Below the pieces are notes generated by a model. The model ran no database searches. It had not been told where the DNA came from and saw only the letters and a program-made list of their open reading frames with translations. Source: an uncultured Anaerolineae bacterium (lineage in GTDB: Bacteria > Chloroflexota > Anaerolineae > Anaerolineales > Villigracilaceae). Taken from it: a DNA stretch of 15,032 nucleotides. This document shows positions 1 through 7,093 of this stretch, piece by piece. The position numbers were made by a program, and so were the translations under genes. Numbering within the stretch: position 1 is the stretch's first letter; every line of letters begins with the position of its first letter. Where the stretch lies: positions 1 through 15,032 of the forward strand of contig CAINXK010000498.1 in the NCBI GenBank assembly GCA_903854805.1, read 5' to 3'.

Positions 1-188
1 ATATGCCAAACCCACAGGGCGCAAAGTGCGCGAAACTCCCGAATTGGGTAACGGTAGAAAATGCGCACCTTGTCGTAACCGGCTTCGATGCGAGTGATGA
101 ATTGCTTGAAGATCAACCGTGCAGTAAAGATAAGAATCAAATCGTGAGAGGCTAGTTTTGACCAGCCTCTCACGTTTTGAACACACAT
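1..188 (-). pseudogene. Coding-like open frame, possible recombinase C-terminal remnant (partial)
   Basis: A minus-strand frame is open from an ATG at 188 to the window edge (62 codons, no stop). The part from about 135 down to 1 reads like a real protein tail, with a stretch resembling FITRIEAGYDKVRIFYRYP. A basic helix followed by a VRIFYRYP-type strand reminds me of the C-terminal end of large serine recombinases, but the match is by eye and weak. The proposed start region lies across the 143-174 hairpin and has no ribosome-binding site, so the first 20 or so residues are probably not coding. Lying just beyond a tRNA gene, it could be a decayed integration remnant. It could also be chance, or the end of an ordinary gene whose true nature lies to the left. 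Confidence 0.22.
143..178. terminator. Perfect 11-bp hairpin next to tRNA-Glu, intrinsic terminator
   Basis: Positions 143-153 (CGTGAGAGGCT) pair perfectly with 164-174 around a 10-nt loop. On the plus strand the stem is followed directly by TTTT (175-178); on the minus strand it is followed by a looser T-rich stretch. It could end the minus-strand lut/tRNA-Glu transcript, a plus-strand transcript entering from the left, or both. Confidence 0.6.
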
Positions 189-196
189 ATATAATG

Positions 197-269
197 TGCC
201 CCCAAGCGGACTCGAACCGCTGTTTGGGCCTTGAGAGGGCCCCGTCCTGGGCCACTAGACGATGGGGGC
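197..269 (-). tRNA. tRNA-Glu (anticodon CTC)
   Basis: The reverse complement folds into a full cloverleaf of 73 nt. The acceptor stem GCCCCCA/TGGGGGC is perfect and followed by discriminator A. The D arm has GTC/GAC, the anticodon stem is GGGCC/GGCCC with loop CTCTCAA, and the T arm is AGCGG/CCGCT with loop TTCGAGT. The anticodon CTC (plus-strand positions 233-235) reads GAG, hence glutamate. CCA is not encoded. The gene starts 20 nt downstream of the lutB-lutC stop on the same strand, so it may be co-transcribed or have its promoter inside the end of that gene. Confidence 0.96.
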
Positions 270-289
270 GTTTAGCGGGCTGAATTTTA

Positions 290-2332
290 TCACTTGCGGA
301 CCGTGTCGTCAACGAGAAATACATGCAATTCTCTGGGACCGTGTACACCAATGGTCAGGGTCATTTCAATATCAGCTGTCCGGCTGGGTCCACTGATAAG
401 AACGGTGGCTGGAGCAGAAACAATATCTGGCAATTGGAATGTCTGATCAAGTGACTGCAATATCTGGCTGATCTGCAGTACAGCGATGTGAATTTCAGGC
501 GCAAGCGAGGCGATCAAAGGGGCGCCATCTCCGGCTCGCAGGACTAGCGTTCCAGTTTCAGCAATTCCTGCCATCGCACCGGTAATGCCCACCTGCACAT
601 CTGAAGTATAGGACGAATAGACCGTAAGCCCTTGGGCCTCTAAATCTGCTGATGTCAACATGCAAACATCGTCACAGATCTGAATCTTTGTCAGGCTGTG
701 GTCATACAGGAATTTAACCAGCAAATCAGGAAAGTCACCAGCCCAGACAGGATATACCTGCCCGCCCAGAGCTGTTAATTCCCTGGTAAAGTAGGCGGCA
801 AGTTCATCTGCAGACAAGTCGGGTACTGTCCTGATGGGTGCAAGTGCAACCGCCGGAATGGATATTGGAATTTCTGGCTCGAATCGGGTCGCGGTCCCGT
901 TGTAATTACTTGCGGAAGCTGCAAATCTTTCCCGAAACGGCCGTGCTGCCGGTTTTGGCATATCTTTGCTGAGACCCCAACCAGTCGCATCTGGCAAGGC
1001 TATATAGGCAGGCAGCCAATTGCTGAACCAGCCAGCCAGTTTTTGGGCAATGGCAAACAAACGTGGGTGCACAGCCAGGCGGCAGTAAAAAGATAAGGCC
1101 AGTTTTAAAATCCCCGGCTGCTCAGGAACAGGCACAAACTCGCTACCATCGTCCAAGATAGGATGAGGATACTGCCCCGCCCGAACTCGCAGAAGCAGCT
1201 TGGGCAGGTCAATATCCACGGGACAGGCATCTTTACAAGCACCGCATAAAGAGGAAGCCTGCGCCAACTGTAAAAAATTTTCGCCTGACAACCCGGGAGA
1301 TATGACTGAACCAATCGGGCCCGGATACGGCGCACTTGAACCATCGGTACCGATGTAAGCGTGCCCGCCAATTTCCCGAAAAACCGGGCAGACATTCAAG
1401 CAAGCACCACAACGGATACAGTAGAGTGATTCTTTCAGTGGAGAATTCCGCAATCTGGACCGTCCGTTATCAAGGATGACCAGGTGTTTTTGCTGCCCAC
1501 CTTCAGGGCGCTGGATAAGCTGGGTATAGACACTCAGCTTTTGGCCGGTAGCCGAACGCGGCAGGAGTGAAAGGAAAAGACTCAGGTCAGCACTGGCGGG
1601 CAGCAAGCGTTCCATGCCCATCAGCGCGATATGCACAGGCGGCAAGCTCGTGCACATGCGAGCATTACCCTCATTAGAGACGATCGTGAGCGTGCCGGTT
1701 TCAGCTACACCGAAATTGACACCGGAAATCCCGATATTGGCGCTGAAAAAGACCTCGCGCAATATGGCACGGGCAGTATTCGTGAGAGTCGGTATATCTT
1801 CGGTGTAGGGAATACCCAGCTTTTCATGAAAAAGCTGCCCCACCTGGTGACGACGCAGGTGGACTGCCGGGGTAATAATATGCCCGGGGCGCTCGCCGCG
1901 CAGCTGAACGATATATTCGCCCAGGTCGGTTTCAACCACACGATGCCCGGCAACCTCCAGCGCATGGTTAAGACCAATTTCTTCGGTGACCATTGATTTG
2001 GCCTTGGCAAAAAGTAAGGCAGATCCGGATGGGTTTGATTTTTCTGCTATCGCCAGAACGATCCGGATGGCTTCGGCCGAATCTTTGGCGCGATGCACCA
2101 CAATACCGTTTGACCTGACACTGGCGATGAACTGTGCCAGGTATTCATCCAGATGTTCGATTACTTCTGCGCGCACAACATGCGCCTTATGCCGGCGCTC
2201 ACGCCAATCGGGTAGGGAAGCCATTGCATTAATCCGTGCTCGAACACGCCGCTCAGCATTGGCATCCAGGGCGGCTTGCAATGAATCATCAGCAATTTTT
2301 TCGCGGATCTTGTCTCTAAAGGTTGCGTTCAT
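290..2332 (-). CDS. lutB: LutB-LutC fusion, iron-sulfur subunit of L-lactate oxidation complex
   Basis: This is a single chain of about 680 residues joining two proteins that are usually separate. Residues about 60-300 form the LUD domain of LutB, with the VAETGTL motif near 210. Two [4Fe-4S] motifs follow: C306-x2-C309-x2-C312-x3-C316 and C364-x2-C367-x3-C371-P. After a proline-rich linker (about 455-500), residues 505-680 form a second LUD domain like LutC, with IAETGTLVL near 591 and the typical ISGPSRTADIE / GVHGPRELH ending. With LutA it should oxidise L-lactate to pyruvate in the cytoplasm and pass electrons to the respiratory or redox pool. It lies 37 nt after lutA in the same operon. 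ATG 2332 is used; GTG 2335, directly before it, is equally possible behind the AGAGGG ribosome-binding site. No internal stop or frameshift is visible. Confidence 0.93.
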   Translation of the reverse strand: MNATFRDKIREKIADDSLQAALDANAERRVRARINAMASLPDWRERRHKAHVVRAEVIEHLDEYLAQFIASVRSNGIVVHRAKDSAEAIRIVLAIAEKSNPSGSALLFAKAKSMVTEEIGLNHALEVAGHRVVETDLGEYIVQLRGERPGHIITPAVHLRRHQVGQLFHEKLGIPYTEDIPTLTNTARAILREVFFSANIGISGVNFGVAETGTLTIVSNEGNARMCTSLPPVHIALMGMERLLPASADLSLFLSLLPRSATGQKLSVYTQLIQRPEGGQQKHLVILDNGRSRLRNSPLKESLYCIRCGACLNVCPVFREIGGHAYIGTDGSSAPYPGPIGSVISPGLSGENFLQLAQASSLCGACKDACPVDIDLPKLLLRVRAGQYPHPILDDGSEFVPVPEQPGILKLALSFYCRLAVHPRLFAIAQKLAGWFSNWLPAYIALPDATGWGLSKDMPKPAARPFRERFAASASNYNGTATRFEPEIPISIPAVALAPIRTVPDLSADELAAYFTRELTALGGQVYPVWAGDFPDLLVKFLYDHSLTKIQICDDVCMLTSADLEAQGLTVYSSYTSDVQVGITGAMAGIAETGTLVLRAGDGAPLIASLAPEIHIAVLQISQILQSLDQTFQLPDIVSAPATVLISGPSRTADIEMTLTIGVHGPRELHVFLVDDTVRK

Positions 2333-2369
2333 CACCCGGGTGCCCTCTTTTTCAGTAACACACAGAAAA

Positions 2370-3095
2370 CTAGCGACTGTTCAAAACCTCGGCAATATGT
2401 ACTACGCGCTGGGTCTTTCTTTGTTTGTTCAAGCCTCCAGCGATGTGCATACGACAGCCCGCCTCGGTTACAACCAGGGTTGGCGCGCTGCTGAGTTCCA
2501 GATTGGCAAGTTTTCGTTTTAGCATTTCTGAGCTTAATTCAGGGTGTTTGATTGAGAAAACACCCCCAAAACCACAGCATTCATCGGCCGCCGGTAACAG
2601 GACAATCTCAGCCTGCCTGACCGCCGCCAACAAAACTTGGGGCTGCCTGTCAATTCCCAGATGGCGGTTGGGGTGACAGGAAGCGTGATAGGCAAGCTTT
2701 CCATCCCACCGCGCGCCCAGGTCTATAACACCCAACACATCCACAAGGTATTCGGTAAACTCATAAACCCGGTCGGCCAGCGCTTGCGCCCGCGGCAGCC
2801 AGAACGGATCATCAGCAAATAGTTCCGGATAACCATGCTTTAACATCACCGCACAAGAGCCAGAAGGAATAATCACCGGACCTGGCACGGCCTCGAACAC
2901 ATTGATGGTATGTTCAGCCAGTGGGCGGGCGGCAGCTCGCATGCCGGCATTATAGGCCGGCTGTCCACAACAGGTCTGGGCGGGAGGAAATTCCACGCGA
3001 ATACCCAGGTGTCGGAAAATATCGGTGATAGCCTGCCCGGTTTCCGGATAAAAAGTATCGACCAGGCAGGTGACAAAGAGTTGAACAACTGGCAT
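2370..3095 (-). CDS. lutA: LutA-type (Fe-S)-binding protein, L-lactate oxidation
   Basis: A protein of 241 residues with two cysteine-rich CCG domains. The first has TCCGQPAYNAGM near residue 41, after the start MPVVQLFVTCLVDTFYPETG that is typical of LutA/YkgE. The second has the YHASCHPNRHLG segment and the ECCGFGGVFS motif. These domains bind an unusual iron-sulfur cluster in heterodisulfide-reductase-like proteins, and LutA works with LutB and LutC to oxidise L-lactate. The length matches the family (about 240). It is the first gene of the minus-strand operon, 37 nt before lutB-lutC, and is divergent from glgP. The start ATG has only a weak ribosome-binding site (AGG, 4 nt upstream). I could not identify a convincing promoter or operator in the 228-nt divergent gap. 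Confidence 0.92.
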   Translation of the reverse strand: MPVVQLFVTCLVDTFYPETGQAITDIFRHLGIRVEFPPAQTCCGQPAYNAGMRAAARPLAEHTINVFEAVPGPVIIPSGSCAVMLKHGYPELFADDPFWLPRAQALADRVYEFTEYLVDVLGVIDLGARWDGKLAYHASCHPNRHLGIDRQPQVLLAAVRQAEIVLLPAADECCGFGGVFSIKHPELSSEMLKRKLANLELSSAPTLVVTEAGCRMHIAGGLNKQRKTQRVVHIAEVLNSR

Positions 3096-3286
3096 AAACC
3101 TATTGTAAGATGCAAAGGCCCAAAGAGTAAAGAACCAAAACTAATTGCTACATTCAGGGCTGCTAGTCTTTCAAGTAGTTGGTTCGATAACAGGTAGGCT
3201 AAACAGCTTCACAATTCAATGCTGAAAAGTGGATTTGAACAGATTTTGCAAATTATCAAATTTGCCAGAAAAGACCTCTTCCTTCA

Positions 3287-3295
3287 TGGTATTAT
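3287..3295 (+). promoter_or_regulatory. Extended -10 promoter of glgP
   Basis: TGGTATTAT has the TGn extension at 3287-3289 and a -10 box TATTAT at 3290-3295. No good -35 box sits at the usual distance, as is common for extended -10 promoters. Transcription would start near 3302, giving a leader of roughly 22 nt before the ATG at 3324. Confidence 0.4.
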
Positions 3296-3323
3296 TAATT
3301 GCGCTATTTTCAAAAAGGAAACT

Positions 3324-5471
3324 ATGATTACATTTAAAACAAAACTCCCCAATCATTTTGATCTTCCCCGCCGCATAAACCGGCTGAGTGAACTGTCCTA
3401 CAATCTATGGTGGGTCTGGAATCCAATTGCCCAACGTTTATTCAACCGTATTGACAACAACCATTGGGAAAAGGTAAACCACAACCCCATCCGTTTACTG
3501 CGTGAGGTCGCGCGACCGGTCCTCAATGCCGCCAGCCAGGATCCGCTTTACCTGGAATTGTACGATCGTGTCTTTGCTGAATTTGACGCTTACCTGGCCC
3601 GCAAGGATACATGGTTCGGCAAAACCTATCCGAAACAACAGAACCAAATTGCCTATTTCTCAATGGAATTTGGTTTGCATGAAACGCTCCCAATCTATTC
3701 GGGCGGCCTGGGTGTGTTATCTGGTGATCACCTCAAAGAAACTTCCGACATCGGTCTTCCCCTGGTAGGTGTTGGCCTGCTCTACACTGAAGGATACTTC
3801 TCACAGCGCATCAGTGAGGACGGCTGGCAAGAAGCGATCAACAACCCGCTGGATTTTGCAAATCTACCTCTAAACTTGGTTCTGAATGAAGACGGCAGCG
3901 AATTGACAATCCAGGTGGATTTCCCGGATGGACCTGTTCAAGTACGCATCTGGGAATTACGAGTTGGTCGGACGCCACTTTACTTGTTAGACACGAACAC
4001 TGATTCAAATAACCCTGTTTTACGACAATTGACCACACGCCTATACTGGTCGGATGTCAATCTGCGGATCATGCAAGAAGTGGTCTTGGGGGTTGGCGGT
4101 GTGCGCGCCTTGCGTGCACTTGGATATAACCCGTCTGTATGGCACATGAACGAAGGCCATGCCGCATTCATGACAGTTGAACGCGCGCGCGAACTTGTTG
4201 AAACCGGCAAAACCTTCGAAGAAGCCATGAATTTTAGCAAGGCTAACAATGTATTCACAACCCACACCCCGGTTCCGGCAGGCAATGATGAGTTCCCACT
4301 CTGGCTGATCGACAAATATCTTGCCAGCTTGTGGCCACAATTGGGCGTTAACCGCGACCAGTTTGCAGATCTGGCTCGTCATCAACAAAACTGGGGCGAA
4401 ACCTTCTCGATGCCAGTCCTGGCGCTCAAGTATTCCAACGGCCGCAATGCTGTTTCTGAACTGCACGGTTCTGTAAGCCGCGAAATGTGGAAAGAACTCT
4501 GGCCTGAACTTGGCGTTGCAGATGTGCCGATCACTTATGTGACCAACGGCGTCCACACTGCCACCTGGATGGCGCGCCGCATGCGCGTATTGTACGATAA
4601 ACACTTCGGTCAGGATTGGCTCGAACACCTCGATGACTTCGAGATGTGGGAAAAGATGGAAAACATCCAGGCTGAAGAAGTATGGGCAGTTCGAAACCAT
4701 CTTAAACGTAAAATGGCTTTTTATATTCAGGAACGTGCCCGCCAGCGCTGGATGAAGGGTGGTTTTCACCCGGTTCAGGTGATCGCGAGCGGCGTTATGC
4801 TTGACCCCTATGTGCTGACGATTGGCTTTGCGCGACGCTTTGCAACCTACAAACGCGCCAGCCTGGTAACCAGCGAGTTCGAACGCTTGATTGAGATCAT
4901 CAATCAGCCTAACCGACCTGTGCAGATCATTTTCTCTGGCAAATCCCACCCGGCGGATGAACCCGGCAAGATGCTTATTCAGGAAGTCTACCGGGCTGTC
5001 AAAAGAGCAGAAAACGGTGGGCGCATCGTCTTCCTGGAAGATTACGATATGAACCTGGCACGCTACCTGGTGCAGGGTGTGGATGTTTGGATGAACACAC
5101 CGCGCCGTCCAAATGAAGCCAGCGGCACATCCGGCATGAAGGCAGCCGTCAATGGTGCGCTTAACTTCTCTGTATTAGATGGTTGGTGGCGTGAAGCCTT
5201 TAACGGCGACAATGGTTGGGCTATCGGTCCTGACGCTGATATGAGCGATGATGTACTGGATTCGGCCGATGCTGAAAGTTTGTACCAGACTCTGGAAAAA
5301 GAGATCATCCCGCTGTACTACACCGGGCGCAATGCAAACGATGTGCCAATCAAATGGGTGCAGCGCATGAAAGAATCCATGCGCACCATTACACCGCAAT
5401 TCAGCACCCGGCGTATGTTGAAAGAATATGTCGAACGGTTGTACATTCCCGCGATGAAATCGGGCCAATAA
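3324..5471 (+). CDS. glgP: Alpha-glucan (glycogen/maltodextrin) phosphorylase
   Basis: A 715-residue GT35 family phosphorylase that releases glucose-1-phosphate from alpha-1,4-glucans in the cytoplasm. The N-terminal DUF3417-type segment (NRLSELSYNLWWVWNP, near residues 15-30) marks the short alpha-glucan phosphorylase subfamily rather than the E. coli GlgP type. Other family blocks are ISYFSMEFGLHE-like (IAYFSMEFGLHETLPIYSGG, near 109), the HMNEGHAAF stretch, and the cofactor site EASGTSGMKAAVNG, where K606 would carry pyridoxal phosphate. The frame is open further upstream to 3219, but ATG 3324 is chosen because AAGGAA (3315-3320) lies just before it and MITFKTKLPNHFDLPRRINR is the usual family start. 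It is monocistronic: its own promoter precedes it and a strong terminator follows 24 nt after the stop. No glycogen-synthesis neighbours are visible. Confidence 0.95.
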   Translation: MITFKTKLPNHFDLPRRINRLSELSYNLWWVWNPIAQRLFNRIDNNHWEKVNHNPIRLLREVARPVLNAASQDPLYLELYDRVFAEFDAYLARKDTWFGKTYPKQQNQIAYFSMEFGLHETLPIYSGGLGVLSGDHLKETSDIGLPLVGVGLLYTEGYFSQRISEDGWQEAINNPLDFANLPLNLVLNEDGSELTIQVDFPDGPVQVRIWELRVGRTPLYLLDTNTDSNNPVLRQLTTRLYWSDVNLRIMQEVVLGVGGVRALRALGYNPSVWHMNEGHAAFMTVERARELVETGKTFEEAMNFSKANNVFTTHTPVPAGNDEFPLWLIDKYLASLWPQLGVNRDQFADLARHQQNWGETFSMPVLALKYSNGRNAVSELHGSVSREMWKELWPELGVADVPITYVTNGVHTATWMARRMRVLYDKHFGQDWLEHLDDFEMWEKMENIQAEEVWAVRNHLKRKMAFYIQERARQRWMKGGFHPVQVIASGVMLDPYVLTIGFARRFATYKRASLVTSEFERLIEIINQPNRPVQIIFSGKSHPADEPGKMLIQEVYRAVKRAENGGRIVFLEDYDMNLARYLVQGVDVWMNTPRRPNEASGTSGMKAAVNGALNFSVLDGWWREAFNGDNGWAIGPDADMSDDVLDSADAESLYQTLEKEIIPLYYTGRNANDVPIKWVQRMKESMRTITPQFSTRRMLKEYVERLYIPAMKSGQ

Positions 5472-5495
5472 AACACGGCAAACGTTTCTAAACAA

Positions 5496-5544
5496 ATCAA
5501 AAAGGTTGGAGGCCGCCATTGACCTTCAACCTTTTTTGATTTTT
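5496..5544 (+). terminator. Intrinsic terminator of glgP
   Basis: ATCAAAAAGGTTGGAGG pairs with CCTTCAACCTTTTTTGAT (5523-5540) around a 10-nt loop, with one G-T pair and one bulged T. Runs of T at 5532-5537 and 5541-5544 follow the GC part of the stem. It lies 24 nt after the glgP stop codon. Confidence 0.85.
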
Positions 5545-5563
5545 AATGGCGTTTTGATATAAA
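5536..5563 (+). promoter_or_regulatory. Promoter of the UPF0316 leader, overlapping the glgP terminator
   Basis: The -35 box TTGATT (5536-5541) and -10 box TATAAA (5558-5563) are separated by 16 nt. The -35 box lies inside the T-run arm of the glgP terminator. Transcription would start near 5570, exactly where the hairpin-rich stretch begins. Confidence 0.55.
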
Positions 5564-5654
5564 ATCATTCAACAAGCAGCCGGCCCCATCTGGCCGGAAA
5601 TGGCCGCCTTGCAATCCAATTTGCTTTCGTGGGTCCTTACTAACCGGGCCAGCC

Positions 5655-5674
5655 GTGTGTAAATACTTCCGCGG
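5655..5674 (+). repeat. Direct repeat copy 1 in the leader
   Basis: GTGTGTAAATACTTCCGCGG matches copy 2 at 5830-5849 at 18 of 20 positions. In this copy GTAAATAC is the 5' arm of a perfect local hairpin closed by GTATTTAC at 5674-5681. Confidence 0.8.
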
Positions 5675-5698
5675 TATTTACTCATGGGTGCCAGTTTT

Positions 5699-5757
5699 AG
5701 GCGATAGCCCAGCTCCCTTCCCGTTTTTCGAGAAGGGAGTGAAAGAGCCTTTTTTTG
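5699..5757 (+). terminator. Terminator-like hairpin inside the leader
   Basis: CTCCCTTC (5713-5720) pairs with GAAGGGAG (5732-5739), with two further CG pairs inside the loop. An outer AGGC (5699-5702)/GCCT (5747-5750) pairing would bring the structure next to the seven T residues at 5751-5757. It lies nearly 200 nt before the UPF0316 start, so it could end a short RNA or act as an attenuator. Confidence 0.6.
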
Positions 5758-5829
5758 TGGGGGCAAACCGTCGATTTTTAATCGCCCAAGCAGCAGAACC
5801 AGGATGGTAAGTGCCCAAATGAAGAGCTT

Positions 5830-5849
5830 GTGAGTAAATACTTTCGCGG
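5830..5849 (+). repeat. Direct repeat copy 2 in the leader
   Basis: GTGAGTAAATACTTTCGCGG lies 175 nt after copy 1 and differs at two positions. It is not followed by the complementary GTATTTAC, so it does not form the same local hairpin. Its GTAAATAC (5834-5841) could pair with the 3' arm of the copy 1 hairpin (5674-5681). Confidence 0.75.
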
Positions 5850-5948
5850 AGTAGAACAGAAATTTCGAATATTTCCAGGATGGTGACAGTCAGAAGTATC
5901 AGGACTCTCTCGCCTGGCGAGTGAACAGTTGAAGCAAAGGAGCTTAAA

Positions 5949-6479
5949 ATGATGGAATATTTACTTTCCCCAGCCGCCTGGGTTGGTGCACTAACAATTT
6001 TCGGCATGCGCGTTACTGACATGAGCATGGATACCCTGCGGGTTTTATTTGTGATGCGCGGTCGCAAAGGCATCGCCTGGGTTCTAGGCTTTTTCCAATC
6101 CATGATCTATATTATGGCCATCACCACCGTGCTCAGCCAGCTAAAAAACCCACTCAACATAATCGGTTATGCAGCCGGGTTCGCCACCGGAAACGTAATC
6201 GGCATGTTGATCGAAGAACGGCTTGCAATTGGGCATATCCATCTGTGGATCATCAGCCCCCGGTTGGGAGTGGTCATGGCCCAGGTTTTGCGGGACCAGG
6301 GTTACGGCGTCACTGAAATCTCAGCCCGCGGAAAAGATGGTATGGTCAGTGTCTTATCTGTCAGTGTTCTCCGGAAAGATGTTCGGCATGTCGAAACGCT
6401 GGTCCATCAAAAAGACCCGGAGGCATTCATGACATCTGAGGATGTTCGCCCGGTTCGCCGCGGATTCTGGCGCGCGTAA
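5949..6479 (+). CDS. UPF0316 family membrane protein with DUF2179 domain
   Basis: A 176-residue protein of unknown biochemical function. Three hydrophobic segments are visible at about 5-22, 41-62 and 70-88. The motif RVTDMSMDTLRVLFVMRGRK (21-40) and the segment GYAAGFATGNVIGMLIEERL (73-92) are hallmarks of the UPF0316 family. The cytoplasmic C-terminal part (about 100-165) is a DUF2179 domain, also found at the end of YitT-type membrane proteins, with GYGVTEI, a glycine-rich turn near 127-131 and the DPEAFMTSEDVR ending. The start ATG 5949 has a good AAGGAG ribosome-binding site 6 nt upstream. It follows the long structured leader, which suggests control at the RNA level. A rhodanese gene follows after 50 nt and may be in the same transcript. 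Confidence 0.88.
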   Translation: MMEYLLSPAAWVGALTIFGMRVTDMSMDTLRVLFVMRGRKGIAWVLGFFQSMIYIMAITTVLSQLKNPLNIIGYAAGFATGNVIGMLIEERLAIGHIHLWIISPRLGVVMAQVLRDQGYGVTEISARGKDGMVSVLSVSVLRKDVRHVETLVHQKDPEAFMTSEDVRPVRRGFWRA

Positions 6480-6529
6480 TCCCCAAGCACCACAACAATA
6501 AAATATACATTCTCAACTTGGATAATAAT

Positions 6530-6883
6530 ATGCCCGGATCGCTGCGAGAAATTACAGTAAAAGAGCTTTCAGAAAAATTATTGGCAGGCAACAAATTCAC
6601 GCTTGTAGATGTCCGCGAAACATGGGAATTATCCTATGCGCATATCGCTAACGCGTTGGTCGTGAACATCCCCATGAGCCAGATCAGCAGCCTACTTCAG
6701 GATGCGTTTCCAATCAATTTGCGTGACCCCGATGCAGATATCGTTACGATGTGTCACCACGGTGTGCGTTCTGCAACCGTGGCAACCTGGATGATGCAAA
6801 ATGGCTGGAAAAACGTGAGCAGCCTGGAAGGCGGTATCAATGCATATGCCGACCAGGTCGACCCATCGGTTGGTACCTATTAA
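6530..6883 (+). CDS. Single-domain rhodanese-like sulfurtransferase
   Basis: A 117-residue cytoplasmic protein consisting of one rhodanese domain. The family features are LVDVRETWEL near residue 25 (CH2A-like), the active-site loop C75-H-H-G-V-R-S, which should carry a persulfide, and the final LEGGINAYADQVDPSVGTY segment typical of GlpE/PspE-like small rhodaneses. The likely acceptor is a thiol or cyanide-type nucleophile; the true substrate cannot be told from sequence. ATG 6530 is used because the domain starts right after it. An in-frame TTG at 6518 is less likely, and neither has a clear ribosome-binding site. The 50-nt gap to the UPF0316 gene, without a terminator, suggests co-transcription. 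Confidence 0.9.
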   Translation: MPGSLREITVKELSEKLLAGNKFTLVDVRETWELSYAHIANALVVNIPMSQISSLLQDAFPINLRDPDADIVTMCHHGVRSATVATWMMQNGWKNVSSLEGGINAYADQVDPSVGTY

Positions 6884-7093
6884 GTTAACCCTTTAGCGCA
6901 ATCAAGACTGGCTGAACGCTCCCAAACCCAGGAAAAGATTGCTTCGCGAATCATTCCTTCCTGCTTTTTCCTTATGCTAATTTGCCATCAGGCTGCAATA
7001 GCTGGTCGGTAAAGAGCTTCCAGAAAGGCAAGCTTATTTATGGACGGCTTGCCGAAATAAGATGTCGTCCCCCTGGCATTGAAGGGTCAACCA

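Larger units (their letters stand above)
5571..5948 (+). promoter_or_regulatory. Long structured 5' leader upstream of UPF0316 gene, candidate riboregulator or ncRNA
   Basis: This 378-nt stretch has no convincing gene. Visible structures: CCGGCC(5580-5585)/GGCCGG(5592-5597) with a 6-nt loop; a long hairpin 5650-5690 whose core GTAAATAC(5659-5666)/GTATTTAC(5674-5681) is perfect; a terminator-like hairpin near 5713-5757; and a small CGATT/AATCG hairpin at 5772-5784. Three motifs recur: CAAGCAGC at 5573 and 5787, a 20-nt repeat at 5655 and 5830, and CCAGGATGGT at 5799 and 5875. I compared it by eye with common riboswitch signatures (TPP, SAM-I, FMN, cobalamin, lysine, M-box, yybP-ykoY, fluoride, ZTP, T-box) and found none. 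It may be a leader with attenuation, a free RNA of about 185 nt ending at 5757, or both. Confidence 0.5.

Noticed and set aside
3096..3323. Operator for a lactate regulator in the divergent lutA-glgP gap
   Set aside because: No convincing palindrome or paired -35/-10 boxes for lutA could be identified by eye.
4041..4949. A 302-codon open frame on the minus strand inside glgP
   Set aside because: It is fully antisense to a clearly recognised glgP, has no family resemblance or ribosome-binding site, and is explained by codon bias of the real gene.
5600..5662. A 20-codon leader-peptide-like frame (MAALQSNLLSWVL...) ending in the first hairpin arm
   Set aside because: The position is attractive for attenuation, but there is no ribosome-binding site and no run of one regulatory codon.
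5655..5849. CRISPR array
   Set aside because: Only two imperfect 20-nt copies 175 nt apart; no regular spacing and no cas genes.
5571..5948. Assignment of the leader to a known riboswitch or T-box class
   Set aside because: GGGTGCC and GGCGATAG looked briefly like TPP or fluoride motifs, but the remaining conserved parts of those classes are missing.
5678..6103. A 141-codon minus-strand frame across the leader and the start of the UPF0316 gene
   Set aside because: It overlaps the leader hairpins and the real gene, is basic and low in structure, and resembles no known protein.
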